Shown here one piece after another: positions 21,552 through 32,937 of a DNA stretch of 64,000 nucleotides (positions are counted from its first letter, which is position 1; the number at the start of each line of letters is the position of its first letter). The DNA is from Puccinia triticina. Lineage: Eukaryota > Basidiomycota > Pucciniomycetes > Pucciniales > Pucciniaceae. Below the pieces are notes generated by a model. The model saw nothing but the letters and a program-made list of their open reading frames with translations, searched no databases and was not told the origin of the DNA. The position numbers and the translations under genes are program-made. Location: assembly GCF_026914185.1 (NCBI RefSeq), contig NC_070559.1:496001-560000 (forward strand), read 5' to 3'.

Positions 21552-21600
21552 GGTTTTTGCTATCTTGACACCTGCATGAACTGCAGCCCCTGTTACACTA

Positions 21601-21745
21601 GCCTGCATGCACCTGCATAAGACTGCATAAGCCTGCATAAGACTGCATAAGACTGCATAAGCCTGCATAAGACTGCATAAGACTGCATAAGACTGCATAA
21701 GACTGCATAAGACTGTATAGGACTGCATAAGCCTGCATAAGCCTG
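21601..21745. repeat. 10-bp tandem array GACTGCATAA
   Basis: About a dozen head-to-tail GACTGCATAA or GCCTGCATAA units, followed by TGACACTGCA units to about 21,800. Copy 1 of the host repeat has only about four units (2,755-2,790). Confidence 0.85.
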
Positions 21746-22099
21746 CATCTAGTGTGCATGACACTGCATAACACTGCATGACACTGCATGACATGCATGA
21801 CATGTGCATAACATGTGCATAGCACAATGTAATGAGTGCAGCTAATGAGGTAAAGCATATGTAAAGGGTAGACAAGTGTCAGAGTGGCCCATGTAATGGA
21901 TTACATGGTCCTGGGTAAGGGTGGTTCATGTAACGGATTACATGACCTGAGTGTGGTGTTTGGAAGGGGTTGTAAATTGTGATCCAGAGGGGTGTAAGGT
22001 GGAACCCAGTGGTGCCGCCATATTGGTTGATTTGAGAGTGTACATATGAGAAAAAAGGAAATTTTGAAATAGGCTAGATGAGTAATCATAACAGCGGGT

Positions 22100-22480
22100 A
22101 CCCTTCAACTGATCACTAATTGAATATTTGATCAGCAGAGCAGTTGATCATAGATTAGGCTACAGTCACCCTTGCAATACTGTGGAAAGTTACACAAGAG
22201 TTATGGTCAACTCTAGCATCACATTGGTACCTGAGTCTGATGGAATTGCGGTGTGGCACTCTGTAGGAAGTGCAACAATTCCCCCCCTGGTGTGGGTGTA
22301 TGTAAGCTGAGAATTTTGGCGGTATTATCTGAGATATTCAAAAAACCCCACCACTCTGGACCTTAGGACCCCGGGTGCCTCCGTGGGGGGGGAGTCTTTA
22401 GGAGGTTTTTAGGTAGAGCGATCAGGTGGATGGCTTCTTTGTATTGCCCAGGAATAGCCCTCACAAGAATGACCACTATG
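22100..22480. other. No gene recognised
   Basis: Short stretch between the repeat copy and a MITE. It holds a small GGACCCCGGG/CCTCCGTGGGGG palindromic region near 22,365-22,400 and no credible reading frame. Confidence 0.5.
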
Positions 22481-22666
22481 GGTGTTCAAAGTTGACTTGC
22501 ATAAAATCATAACACCATAAAATCATAAAATCTAAGCTGAAAAAAATATGTACCACCCAAACACTCAAATTAGAGCCCCATTTCTAAAATGGTACATATA
22601 AAATCATCCTTTGAAAATTTTATGATTTTATGTATTGAAAATTTTATGATTTCAACTTTGAACACC
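22481..22666. mobile_element. 186 bp MITE-like inverted repeat
   Basis: Perfect 15 bp ends, GGTGTTCAAAGTTGA and its complement, enclose AT-rich sequence with repeated CATAAAATCATAAAAT words in both directions. I could not see a clear target duplication, so the superfamily is open. Confidence 0.7.
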
Positions 22667-22960
22667 TTAACTGAGTGGCCAGTTTTTGAGGGATAAATTT
22701 GTACAAGACAGCTCAAATTGGGGGCTAAAACCTGCTACATGGGGCTTGAAATTGAAATTTGAGAGATAGAGGTGATATGGATGTAAATACAAAAGTTCTG
22801 ATTTTCTGCACAAAAGCCCATCAGCATCAGTGTTGTAACCTAAGTGGTTAGGTTACAGTTAGTGACAGTGACACTTGCCTGTCCGGAGACCATACTATGT
22901 CTTCCGGGAATAAGCTACAGAGCTTATTCCTCACTACTCTTATATACACTTTTGGTCATA
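22667..22960. other. No gene recognised
   Basis: I see no gene, repeat structure or regulatory signal that I can name here. Confidence 0.4.
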
Positions 22961-23570
22961 TCAATAAGCCAGAATAAGCCTCTCCTTCGGAGACGCTTTG
23001 CGCCTCCTTGGAAAGGCGTAGTTAAGCTCGGGGGCAGGCGGCGCTAAGGTTCCAATCCAGTGCCCCGGAGCCGGATGTTGTCCATCCCGCACCCTGACCC
23101 TGGTCTTATCCGGAATCCGGCCGGATTTTCCCGGATCTGAAAGCATGGGGCATTTCCCAAAAAAATTGCCAATTTGATTGGGTATGCCGGGGATTCCCCG
23201 GTAGAGTTCCTGATTCATGCGGGTTTGACCGGTATTCCCCGAGAAAAGACACTATTTTTGGGTGTTTTCTGAGGTTTACCCGCATACACCGCGGGGCGAG
23301 TGGGGCGTCAAAGTGGCGGCATCCGTGGCGCCCCATGGACCCCGCATGTCAGATGACGCCTCAGTGCCGCGCTATGACCATATCCTCTAGGGGCACCATT
23401 GGATACATCCACACCACGCCACAAGGTGACGCCCCATGGGCGGTAGCTCCCCTGAGGGCGTCAAAGTGACGGCCCCCTGGCGCCGGCAGGCTGGTTGTCG
23501 GCGGCCCTATGAACGCCCGGGGACCGTGCCAGGTGTGACTGGAGGGGGGGGCCCGGGGTCGACGTGAGGG
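22961..23570. repeat. GC-rich cluster: CCGGAT and GGGGCGTC words
   Basis: The first half is rich in TCCGG/CCGGA words and contains GGCGCTAAGGTTCC, which is inverted relative to GGAACCTTAGCAGGCGCC near 26,710. The second half has GGGGCGTC, GGCGCCCC and GACGCCCC in both directions. Long open frames here are a GC effect. Confidence 0.6.
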
Positions 23571-23872
23571 CGGTGGGGCGTGGTTAAGGGGTTGTGCCCG
23601 AGGTGTCAGCGGTGGCGCAGTGGCAGATGGGACGAGGGCGTCACATGTGAGCCATGTGTGGGTCATCCAAGGTTTGTAGGCGTACGTAGCTGCGACCCCA
23701 GGAGCTATGAATTGGGCCAATTGCCACCTAAAAGCAGGCCGCCTCGACCAGGCAGCAGTGGGCAATTGGGGATCAGCTCAAACAACACTGGGGATGGTGG
23801 TGCGGGGGCAGCCCGCGCGGGCAACATGATGGGTGAAACTAACTCAGGATTTCATTGCATGATCAGTGAAAT

Positions 23873-24134
23873 GACGGGAAATACAAATAGCTGTGGCTGC
23901 CTGCGCAGTGAAAAGGGTAAAGTTTGTCTAACTATGTGGTCATGACCACGGCCCGTCGGCCATAAAGAAACAACCAATAACATTTTTTTGATTGTCTGGA
24001 TTGATCTCGCAAGTTGCAAGATAGAGGAGAAAATTGTTGTTGGAAATGGCGGGGAATAAAAATAGCTGTGGCCGCCTGCGCATAAAAGTTGTCTGATTAT
24101 GTGGTCATGACCGCGGCCCGACAGCCGTAAAAAG
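23873..24134. repeat. Two direct copies of about 90 bp
   Basis: 23,873-23,968 and 24,048-24,134 share AATAGCTGTGGC, GCCTGCGCA, TATGTGGTCATGACC and CGGCCCG in order. No gene is visible between 23,570 and 24,360. Confidence 0.65.
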
Positions 24135-24362
24135 GGTCAGTGGTACCTCTGGGGATGGGGCTGGGTGCGCCACCGTCGTTGTTGTCAAAAGGTGCGGTCA
24201 CCCACGCCGACCATAATACGCCGGACAAGACCACAACCCTGCATTTTTCTGCCTCTGTAAGCTGGGGGGTAAGGGGAATAGTGATATGAGGATTAAACAA
24301 AAGGCATAAAATGGGAGTGAGGGGGGGGATAGGAGCTCACACTCACTGCTTCATAGAGTTGG

Positions 24363-25400
24363 CACTACAAACATTTATTATTTTGCCCAAAAAAAAATGG
24401 AAGTCAACATGAAAAAAATAAAACCAAAATTTCACTCAGGGGAACAAACTGAGCATGCTGAGCCAAAAAAATAAAATGTCCCAAACTGAGTAAAAATCAT
24501 TGGAAAATGTTTTGGGATGGTTTTTTTTTCATGGGCCTGGCGGGCCTGGAGCGGGCTTGAGCGGGCCTTGAGCGGGCTTGAGACGGGCCTGCCCCAAAAG
24601 CACATTGGGTCAGTATTAAAGGAGTTTTGCCTTGCCCTGGGAGCTTCTGGGGCTTTTGATGGGCCCAAAATCTCAACATGGGCTTTTGGTGGTCTAGAAG
24701 TATCAACCCGGGCCACTGAATAGCCCATGGGCCTTTGAATTCCCAGAAAGCCCACCATGAGCCCCCACATAGCTAATGGGCTCTTGGTAGCCCATGAAGA
24801 TCTCCATGGGCCAACAGATACCCTCATGGGCTTTTGGTGGCCCAAGAACATCTACATGGGCCAACAGATATCCTCATGGGCTTTTGGTGGTCCAAAAAGC
24901 TCCCCATGGGCTTTTTGTGGCCCAGAAAGGAAGCAAAAAGCCCATGGGATCCCATGATGAAAGTATCTGTTGGCCCATAGGGATCTTCATGGGCCACCAA
25001 GATCCCATTAGCTATGTGGGGGCTCTGGTGGGCTTTCTGGGAATTCAAAGGCCCATGGGCTATTCAGCAGCCCGGGTTGATACTTCTAGACCACCAAAAG
25101 CCCATGTTGAGATTTTGGTCCCATCAAAAGCCCCAGAAGCTCCCAGGGCAATGCAAAACTCCTTTAATACTGACTCAATGTGCTTTTGGGGCAGGCCCGC
25201 TCAAGGCCCGCTCAAGCCCGCTCCAGGCCCGTGAAAAAAAATCATCCTAAAACATTTTCCAATGATTTTTGATCAGTTTGGGACATTTTATTTTTTTGGC
25301 TCAGCATGCTCAGTTTGTTCCCCTGAGTGAAATTTTGGTTTTATTTTTTTCATGTTGACTTTTATTTTTTTTTTGGGCAAAATAATAAATGTTTGTAGTG
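24363..25400. mobile_element. CACTA-ended foldback element (1,038 bp hairpin)
   Basis: Both ends read CACTACAAACATTTATTATT facing inwards, with the 3 bp target duplication TGG at 24,360-24,362 and 25,401-25,403. The arms are about 440-460 bp each (roughly 24,363-24,823 and 24,965-25,400). The loop of about 140 bp holds direct copies of a CATGGGCTTTTGGTGG unit. The arms also contain GCGGGCTTGA/GCGGGCCTTG runs near 24,540-24,595. CACTA ends with a 3 bp duplication are the mark of the CACTA/EnSpm superfamily. No transposase is encoded, so a related element must move it. A transcript through it would fold into a very long double-stranded RNA. Confidence 0.88.
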
Positions 25401-25403
25401 TGG

Positions 25404-26130
25404 TCCACTTCTTCTGGCGTGGGTGGGATCCCTGAGGCCTTTGTCATCACATGTAGAAAACGGGTCCCGACATAGCCATCCAGCTGCCGGCTGGGTTCGT
25501 TGAAGGTTGCTTGGTTTTGACTCTGCGCTTCACAGGGGCAGTCAGTCAGCATGAAGCACAAAAAAAATGGGTTGTGACCTACCAGGACCACTGCCGGGCT
25601 CACTGGGGGATCTGGGGCGTCGCCAAAAATTCAGGGAGGGGACCTGAGGCCATTGACTGCGCCAAACATCCTCAGCGGGCGTGGGAGAGTGCGTGATGGC
25701 TGGAACAATGAGCCTGCATCCGCGATTTAGTGGTGATTAATGCACCCAGTGATGGTTAGGTTTGTGATTGCTGTGCAATCCGCAGCAATTTCAAATCTCT
25801 CCGTCCTCATAGACCTAACCGCTACACATCCGGCCATCCGGATAACTAACCTTGGTCTTGGGCATTGGCCCGTTGGGCTATCCGCCGAGCAACATTAGCT
25901 GGTTGCCATCCCCCATGACATGATCAGGCCTTGGTTGTTAATGCAGCCATGTTTTTGCGAGTGAGGCGGGCGTGGCTTGGATCAGATCGCCCCACTGGGC
26001 TGGAACACGGAGGATGAGGTCATTGTAACAGGTCCCATGGATAATGTGGCCGAGGTGAACTGTTGGCTTATCAGTCATAACTCTGGAGGGAGGAGCAACT
26101 ACGGCCGGCATGGCCGGATCCGGGTGAGCC
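25404..26130. other. No gene recognised
   Basis: Sequence between the foldback element and the next GC-rich cluster. No open frame has a recognisable domain or splice pattern. Confidence 0.45.
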
Positions 26131-26960
26131 TCTCATTAGCCCAGGCTCTCCAGGGACCAAGCGCAGCATGGTGGCCGCCAGGTGTCGCCTCCAGGCTGCC
26201 ACGGGCACAGGCAGCCATGATGTCTTGGGGTGTGGCCTGAGCGCATCATGGTGTCCGCCGGGGGTCGCTTCCGGGACGCCGCGGGGGCGGACAGCCATGA
26301 ATTTCTCCGGGGCGTGATGGTCTCACAGCCGCCTCGGATGGGGGCGCAAGGTGGGCGACCCCGGGGCCACCCCTCGGACGCTGAGTCAATTGATGGTCTC
26401 GCCGGCGAATTGGTGCCGCTTTGAGGGCCGTGGCGCCCAGGGGGCCACCGTGGGGGCGCCACCTCGCCATGGGTCACCTGTTCGCCATGGTGGCGCAAAT
26501 TGTGGTCCATGTGGCGTCTTGGGGGCTGAAGAATACGGCCGCGCGATTGTGGCGCCACAGCCTTTTCGAATTCGCCCCACGGTGTAAATCTCGCTTTTGG
26601 AGCGCTTTTCACTATCCGACCGGATTCCGGATCTCTTGAGCTCAATCCCGAACCCTGATCCGGCCTGCGGGTTTTCCGGATTTCTCCGGATCTGCGGGGT
26701 CCGGATCGGAACCTTAGCAGGCGCCACTCACGCGAAGCGCGACCCTCCGTCTCTTCGAGACTAGGACCCTCCGGGACCCTGCTCCGCGATGGCTTTCTCA
26801 ACACGTGTTTCTCTGCCTGCCTGCGCAGCCGCGCCACATCGTCATGGGTCACCTGTACGCCATAGTGGCGCAAATCGTGGTCCATGTGGCGTCTTGGGGG
26901 CTGGCCGCGCAATTGTGGCGCCACAGCCTTTTTGAATTCGCCCCACGGTGTAGGCCATGC
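26131..26960. repeat. GC-rich repeat cluster with a direct duplication
   Basis: TGGCGCCAC, GGGGGCGCC and CCGGAT words occur in both directions. A block of about 125 bp at 26,459-26,586 (ATGGGTCACCTG, GTGGTCCATGTGGCGTCTTG, AATTCGCCCCACGGTGTA) is repeated at 26,831-26,952. Long minus-strand frames here have no domain and look like GC artefacts. Confidence 0.65.
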
Positions 26961-27315
26961 GCCCCATTTCCGTCTTCTGGCTGCAGTCGCAGGGGTTTGT
27001 CCTGTACGGCTGTAGTCGTTTGTCTGCCCCCCTGTATTCAGAGGTTGTTTGTCCTTGTGCTTCTGTTCGAGATGCCGTTATAATGCGTCCTCTCTCGCAG
27101 CTATTGCGGCCATTCGACAGTTTCCTCTCACCTTTTGCGCGTGTCTACACTACTCGAGGACATTTCTTAAGAACATCTGCTGTCAAGCATGTGAGTCATC
27201 CGTACCAACCAACTTCACTATCAGCAACCTTGCAACAATGTCTAAAGCTTTTGCACACAGCTAGACCCCAGACGACGAAGTAAAAAACATCAATTTCGCC
27301 TCTACCTCGAAGAAA

Positions 27316-27561
27316 ATGGTCCATCCAGCAATCGCGATCACTCTGATGATGGTCTCAGTTCTCGTCATCTGCTGCACCGGTCAGCCCTTGGCATCAACTC
27401 AGCTTACCAGGCGGAACGACCCGACGACGAATAAAGTCCTCTTAAGACGAAAGATTAAACCTGTCGACATCAGCCGTGGCATCACTGGCGAGGGTAGTGC
27501 TACCACTACTGGTACTAAGAGTGATTACACAACTTTTGTATCCCGACCCCAAGCCTTCTAA
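27316..27561 (+). CDS. Candidate small secreted protein (81 aa)
   Basis: The ATG at 27,316 sits in a good start context (GAAAATGG). The product opens with a signal-peptide-like stretch: short N region, a hydrophobic core IAITLMMVSVLVICC, then small residues before QPLAS. The rest is basic (TRRNDP, LLRRKIKP) then Thr/Ser-rich, with no cysteine after the leader and no known domain. Rust genomes hold many small secreted proteins of this size that act in the host apoplast or haustorial interface, but I cannot tell whether this is one of them. No clear intron or neighbour supports it, and it could be a chance frame. Confidence 0.35.
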   Translation: MVHPAIAITLMMVSVLVICCTGQPLASTQLTRRNDPTTNKVLLRRKIKPVDISRGITGEGSATTTGTKSDYTTFVSRPQAF

Positions 27562-28350
27562 GCTGGATTTTCTCCCCCTGTCTGATTTTCCTCTACTCAA
27601 GACACCAAGCCGATGCTCCGAAGCAGCCAAATTGTGTATCCCTACCACTGTTGTATCGTCTCTCTGCCCTTCACTTTGTGTGCCTCTGTTTCTCCATTCT
27701 TTCCACCCGCCTTCGTCTTCGCTTTGACCTTTCCCCAGAAATATTGACATCACTCTCCAAGCCTTTTACACAACAGCAGCGATTCATCTTGTTCTTCTCT
27801 TTCCCGCACCCAGGAGGAGGCTGAGTCCCCGGGGGAGTCCTCTTGTCCTCCACTTCCTGTTCTTTTCCTTTCCTTGAGAACATTGGTTTGAGTCAAATAA
27901 TTTTAGTCAACAGAAATAACGAGATGTAATTATATTTCCTCTGAGCGACCATTCTTCCGGAAGATACCGGCGCTACCGAAGTCCGAAGTGACTTCGCTTG
28001 TGTCAGAAAACGTCAGGTTCAAGACACTAGAGGTAGTTTTCCTCCAAGGATTGCAGTCCATTACTCTCTAACTTAGCTAATTCCCTCCTCGGGGGAGCAA
28101 AGCGACCACCAAAAGAGTCCAATATGCTGACACTGGTTGCTGAGATGGGCCGTGGGAAAAAATTCCTGCCCGGTCTTTGTATATCTAGAGTGACCCGGGA
28201 GTTATTTCTGTAACTCCCCAAGCCTCTCTTGGTATGGGATACTGCAAAAGGAGCTCTCTCGTCTTCTTCTTACCCTAGCTCCTAGCGGAAAAGTCTGAGC
28301 CCGAGGGGGGCGAACTGGGTGGGCAGGTGGGGCGAAATATTTCCTGCCGC
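27562..28350. other. No gene recognised
   Basis: Pyrimidine-rich sequence followed by mixed sequence. Short frames at 27,671-27,883 and 28,027-28,221 (minus) lack domains. I see no clear repeat structure. Confidence 0.45.
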
Positions 28351-28354
28351 GGGT

Positions 28355-28960
28355 CGTGCTTGTCCCAACTGATGCTCAGCTCTGGAACAGTCTTGTCCCA
28401 GCTAATGCTCAGCTCTAGCTGATGATCGGCTCTGGACCATGTCCCATAATTATTCAAACCGTGTAAGCATTATTCAAACCGTGTAAGCAAAGAATTCAAA
28501 GATTACCCTTTCACCTTCTACTTTTCTCTTCTCCTATACTCTTTGTATCTAGCCTTTTTAGTGATTATACACATATAATTACTGCACTTTTGTCTGGCCT
28601 GCCCTTTAGGCAAGAGCACCGGCTGACATCCTCCCCTCAAAGACTCACCTATTCCGGTCATTAAGGAGGAACTCTTGATGAATTATTGATTCTGGTCATT
28701 GAGGCCACCTCTCAGTGTCCTCTTTGATGAAAAAAGCCGGCAATACCAGTGGTATCACCTTAAGTACTGCTGGTACCCACCAGGCAGTTCCAGGTGCCAG
28801 TTTTTTGGAAACAAACTTTTGGGTACCGGTGGTGCAACCGGTACCCGGGTCCATTTAGGTCCATTTAATTGTCAAAATTCTATATTCAAGGCTGGTCCAG
28901 AGATGAGCATCAGCTGGGACAAGGTCCAGAGCTGATCATCAGCTGGGACAAGGTCCTAGT
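28355..28960. repeat. Inverted AGCTGATGCTCAGCTCTGG words enclosing other repeats
   Basis: TGTCCCAGCTAATGCTCAGC variants at 28,365-28,440 are inverted at 28,893-28,960 (GAGCATCAGCTGGGACAAGG, twice). A 20 bp direct duplication (ATTATTCAAACCGTGTAAGC) lies at about 28,448-28,487 between them. Confidence 0.65.
28630..28860. repeat. GGTCATTGAG cluster plus GGTACC module
   Basis: TCCCCTCAAAGACT, GGTCATTAAGGAGG and GGTCATTGAGG are followed by TTTGATGAAAAAAGCCGGC, then GGTACC words and GGTACCCGGGTCC. The order matches 4,018-4,235 and 3,870-3,995, so the two parts travel as one composite. Confidence 0.65.
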
Positions 28961-29361
28961 ATTAATAGACAGATTGAGCTGCTTAATGTTAAGCTAGCCT
29001 CTTCAGATGGAACTCTATTGGAGGTTAGATCTAAGATATCTATTGGATCTTTTGGTTTTTTTTTTTTTTCTTTTTGGCTGATTAGCACAATAGAGATATT
29101 GCCAAAAAAACCCAGAGAATAATAGCTTAAACTGTTAAAAAAACTGAAGAAACTTCTGCCAGTTGACATGCAATATTACAAAGGCACTTTTTTCATAGTG
29201 TCATATGTATAATTTTTAAATAGTAGGAATAGGATGGTCATGAAATGAAAGGAGATAGATCTGGGATAGGGATTAGAATTTGAGCTTCAATGGAGTCTGA
29301 GTGTTTACTTGTTCTCAGAACCAAAATTCCTCAGAATCAAACACCAAGGCAAACACTCAAC
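28961..29361. other. Leader region of copia B; no LTR found
   Basis: I looked here for a 5' LTR matching TGTTGAGATTCAAACCC at 32,908 and saw none, so the 5' end of copia B is missing or too decayed to see. A short inverted pair GAGTGTTT/AAACACTC lies just before the gag start (about 29,300-29,359). Confidence 0.4.
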
Positions 29362-32300
29362 ATGTCCAACACTGACGCTGTGGACAACATTAGCCAACAA
29401 AACCTCAAGACAGCACTGCTCTTCTTTGGTTGAAAATCACTGATTGTTACGCTTCCCAATCAATCATCAATCACGGACATGTCTTTATGAAATGGTCTGC
29501 CATTAAATATACTGGTGATCTTCAGCTTTTCATCAACACTGTTCGGAAACAACTTCGAGAAATAGAACTGGTTGGAAAGAAAATGCCTGGTGATGTTCTT
29601 TCATACAAAATTCTGGGGAAACTCATGGGTAACAAAGAGGTCAACATGATTGTTGATAAAATTGATCTCTCCAAAGAAGCAGTTGCCACCCCATACAGTT
29701 GTCTGGATGCCCTTTGATTGTTTAGAACACACACACTTTCAAAAGTGATGCACCAAGATAACGGTAAACAATCAGCTTCCGCACTTTTCACCTCCGCTCC
29801 CTCAAAATTCCCTCAGAAGATCGTACACCTCTGTGCTGGTACCAAGCACAATCCCCTCTCAACATCAAATCCAGAAAGCCAATGTTACCACAAATATCCG
29901 AATCTTCAAACTCAAAAGCCAAAAAATGCTAGTGCCTCATAATTAGCCCAAGCATCTGCCTTTGTTTCATCCTCCGGAAAGCTTTCCTCAAAGACTCTTG
30001 TTATGGACACCGCAGTTACTCACCACATGCTGAGTGACCGATCTTTATTTGACAACCTCATTAATGAAAAGGTTGCAATCACTACTGGAAATCCGAACGA
30101 CTCCCTCCTTGCTGAAGGACATGGTTTGGCCAAGCTATTCTCCAATGGAAAATTGATTGAATTATTGGATTGTCTCTATGCTCCTTCCATTTCCCAACAA
30201 CTCATCTCCCTTGGTATTCTTTTTCCTGGAACTCTCATCATTCAGAAGAAGAATAACTTGTTTACTGTTTCCAATGGGATCAATGTGGTGTTCACCGGCC
30301 AAATCATCAATGGTCTTCTTCACTCCTTGTATTTGGCTCCCAGTGCCTTCCTTTCTCAATTGTTGTCTGCATCAAATATCTGGCACTATTGACTCGGTCA
30401 TCCAAGTAACCAAGTGCTCAAAGCAATGCAACTTTTGTCATGTGATTCCATCAATTCTTGTGAAGCAAAATCGGATACGCTGGATTCCCTTGAATCACCC
30501 ATTGCTTCCGTCAAAAAAATTCAAGATCAAAGAGTAAAGGAAATTGTCTCGGACAATGGAGGGGAGTTTGTTAATCAGGCCTTCGAAGATTACACCCTTG
30601 AAAAAGGAATCACTCACGTTCTATCGCCGCCATACACTCCTGAGCTGAAAGGTTTTTCTGAAAGAGCAAATAGGACAATTCTTGACAAAGCTTGATGTCT
30701 GTTATCTACCAGCAACTTGCCAAAATCTTACTGGGGAGAAGCGGTCAACACCGCTGCCTTTCTTTCAAATCTTTTAATCACTCCTTCTCGCTCAAATAAG
30801 TCACCCTATGAGTTATGGACCAATTCCACTGCGCCACTTTGAAGGATAAAAACCTTTGGTTGTCAAGCAGTTTTCTCCATTCCAAAACACAAACGGGCCT
30901 GGAAACTCGCAGACACTGGTGACTTAGGAATTCTTGTTGGTTTTGAAAATGAAGGGACAATATACAGGATTGTGAGAATTAGTGATGGAAAACTCATTTG
31001 CACCAGGCATGCACTGTTCAAAGAATCAGTCTTTCCTTCTTTATCTCAATCTAACGAAGTTCATAATTCCAGAAACAACTCTTGTCATTGAAAACATCTC
31101 AAATCCCTCATTTGACCCCTTTGACCATGAAGAATTCCACGACTGTCCTGAACATTCAGATACCAGTTCAGAAAGCGACTCCTCCGAAGACTTACAACTG
31201 AATTCGCATCCAGACCTTCCGGAAATTCCTTCCCCAGCAAATCCTCCCCCAGAACCATCCCTAGCAACAACGACTAACATCATACGCGGAGATATTACAG
31301 CTGACAACATCCTTAATCACCCTTGAAGACCTCGCGCCTTCGTTATGGCGACCAATGATGAGGTGCCAAAACATTTTCATCAAGCCATCAAATGCCGCGA
31401 GGCCCAACAATGGATTGCTGCCATCAAAAAGGAACTCAATGCTATGGAAAACCTCAAGTTCTGGTTGGTCGTCAAAATCATCCCTGGGGTAAAACTGGTT
31501 GGAACAACCTGGGTCTTTTGCAAGAAAAAAGACGGATCGTGCTCCATCAAATTCAAAGCTTGATTATGCGCTCAAGGATTCTCTCAAACGTACGGCGTCG
31601 ATTTTCCGAAAACATTTGCACCCACCGGACGCCTAAATTCTCTCCAAATACTCATCTCCTTTGCTGCTGCCATGAATTGGGACATCCAACAACTCAATGT
31701 CAAAACGGCTTTCCTCAATGCAGATCTTGAGGAGAGCGTTTATCTCTCAATTCCTCAGGGTGTTTTGGCCAACAAGAAAACTCACTGCCTTCAGCTCCAT
31801 AAAGCAATATATGGTCTCAAGCAGGCTCCTTTGGCTTGGTTCAATCGCCTGTCATCTTGGCTAATCAGCGCAGGTTTCTCTTGTGCTATTTCAGATCCCT
31901 GTGTCTTCTTTTGACTCATTCCTGATCCAATTTACCTATTCATTCACATCGATGACATTGCCGTATCTGGCCCTGATGTCAAAAATTGCTATCAAAAAAT
32001 AATTCAACATGAAAGATCTCGGAAAAGCCGACTTACTACTCGGAATCAAGATTCTTCATCAACCAACCGCCATTGTATTAACCCAACAACACTACGTCAA
32101 TTCCATCCTCAATCTTTACGGTATGAAATCCTGTAGACCAGCTTCCACCCCTCTTGTGCCCAACTCACATCTTGGTAAAGCCTCAGAAGATGAGATAAGA
32201 GAGTTTCTCTCCCTGGGAGAAAGCTATAGAAGCGCCGTTGGAGCTCTCAGTTATCTAAGCACAGAAACTCGTCCTGACATTGCCTACGCCGTCAGCAATC

Positions 32301-32937
32301 TCTCTCAATTCTTGGAAAATCCCGGTATACAACATTGGGACGCTTTTAAACATTTGCTTCGCTATCTAAGTGGTACACCAGACTATGGCTTAATCTACAC
32401 GCGCAAAACGCTCTCATCTCTTTGAGGATTCACCGACGCTGACTGGGGTAACTGTCCAGTTACTCGCCGTTCTGTGACTGGTTTTCTTGCCTTGGTCAAT
32501 GGTCACCTCACTTGCTGGCAAACCAAGAAATAGCCCGTTGTATCCCTATCATCTTGCAAGGCTGAATACCAAGCTCTCACCAACTTCTCATGTGAACTCT
32601 TGTGGCTTTGACAACTATGCATCAAACTTCAATTATTGGATTTCAACAAGCCAACTGTTGTCCATGAAGACAATCAAGGATGTATTGCTGTGGCCAATTT
32701 TGAAGCAAATACTAACTCAAAGAAGATGAAGCACGTGGAGATTCAGCTTCACTTCATTCGCGATGTGATCAAATCTTCAAAAATTGTTCTCCAATACACT
32801 CCAACCACCGAAATGCTTGCTGACTTCCTCACTAAGTCAGTCCCCCGCCCCACCCTCACAAAATCTCTTCTAGCCATCGGACTTTTGCGACTAGAGGAAA
32901 GGGGGGGTGTTGAGATTCAAACCCGCGCCCTGTATTG
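29362..32937 (+). pseudogene. Ty1/copia retrotransposon B, decayed gag-pol
   Basis: The start MSNTDAVDNISQQ at 29,362 is followed by gag (FINTVRKQLREIE, SYKILGKLMGNKE), a Cys/His region near 29,830-29,890, a protease remnant (DTAVTHHM where DSGATHH is usual), gag-pre-integrase (LGHPSNQVL), integrase (SDNGGEF, ELKGFSERANRT; the first Asp is deleted), RT (QLNVKTAFLNADLEESVYLS, HIDDIAVSG intact) and RNase H (GFTDADWGN, SLSSCKAEYQAL, VVHEDNQGCIAV). At least eight in-frame stops (TGA at 29,715, 30,390, 31,561, 31,912 and 32,423, plus TAA and TAG) and frameshifts (for example near 32,005) break it. Many TGA codons replace expected Arg or Trp. It is the oldest copia here. Confidence 0.88.
32895..32907 (+). 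other. Copia B polypurine tract
   Basis: A purine run AGGAAAGGGGGGG ends exactly where TGTTGAGATTC begins. This marks the start of the 3' LTR. Confidence 0.7.

Larger units (their letters stand above)
20235..22095. repeat. Dispersed non-coding repeat, copy 2 (with insertions)
   Basis: It matches 1,888-3,185 in order and orientation. Differences are a palindrome plus GGTACC module at about 20,310-20,590, a 481 bp MITE at 21,071-21,551, and a longer GACTGCATAA array. The end matches around TTTTGAAATAGGCTAGATGAG. Confidence 0.8.

Noticed and set aside
26136..26924. 262 aa minus-strand frame
   Set aside because: It is Arg/Pro/Gly-rich from a GC-rich repeat block with direct duplications, and overlapping frames of similar length exist on the other strand.
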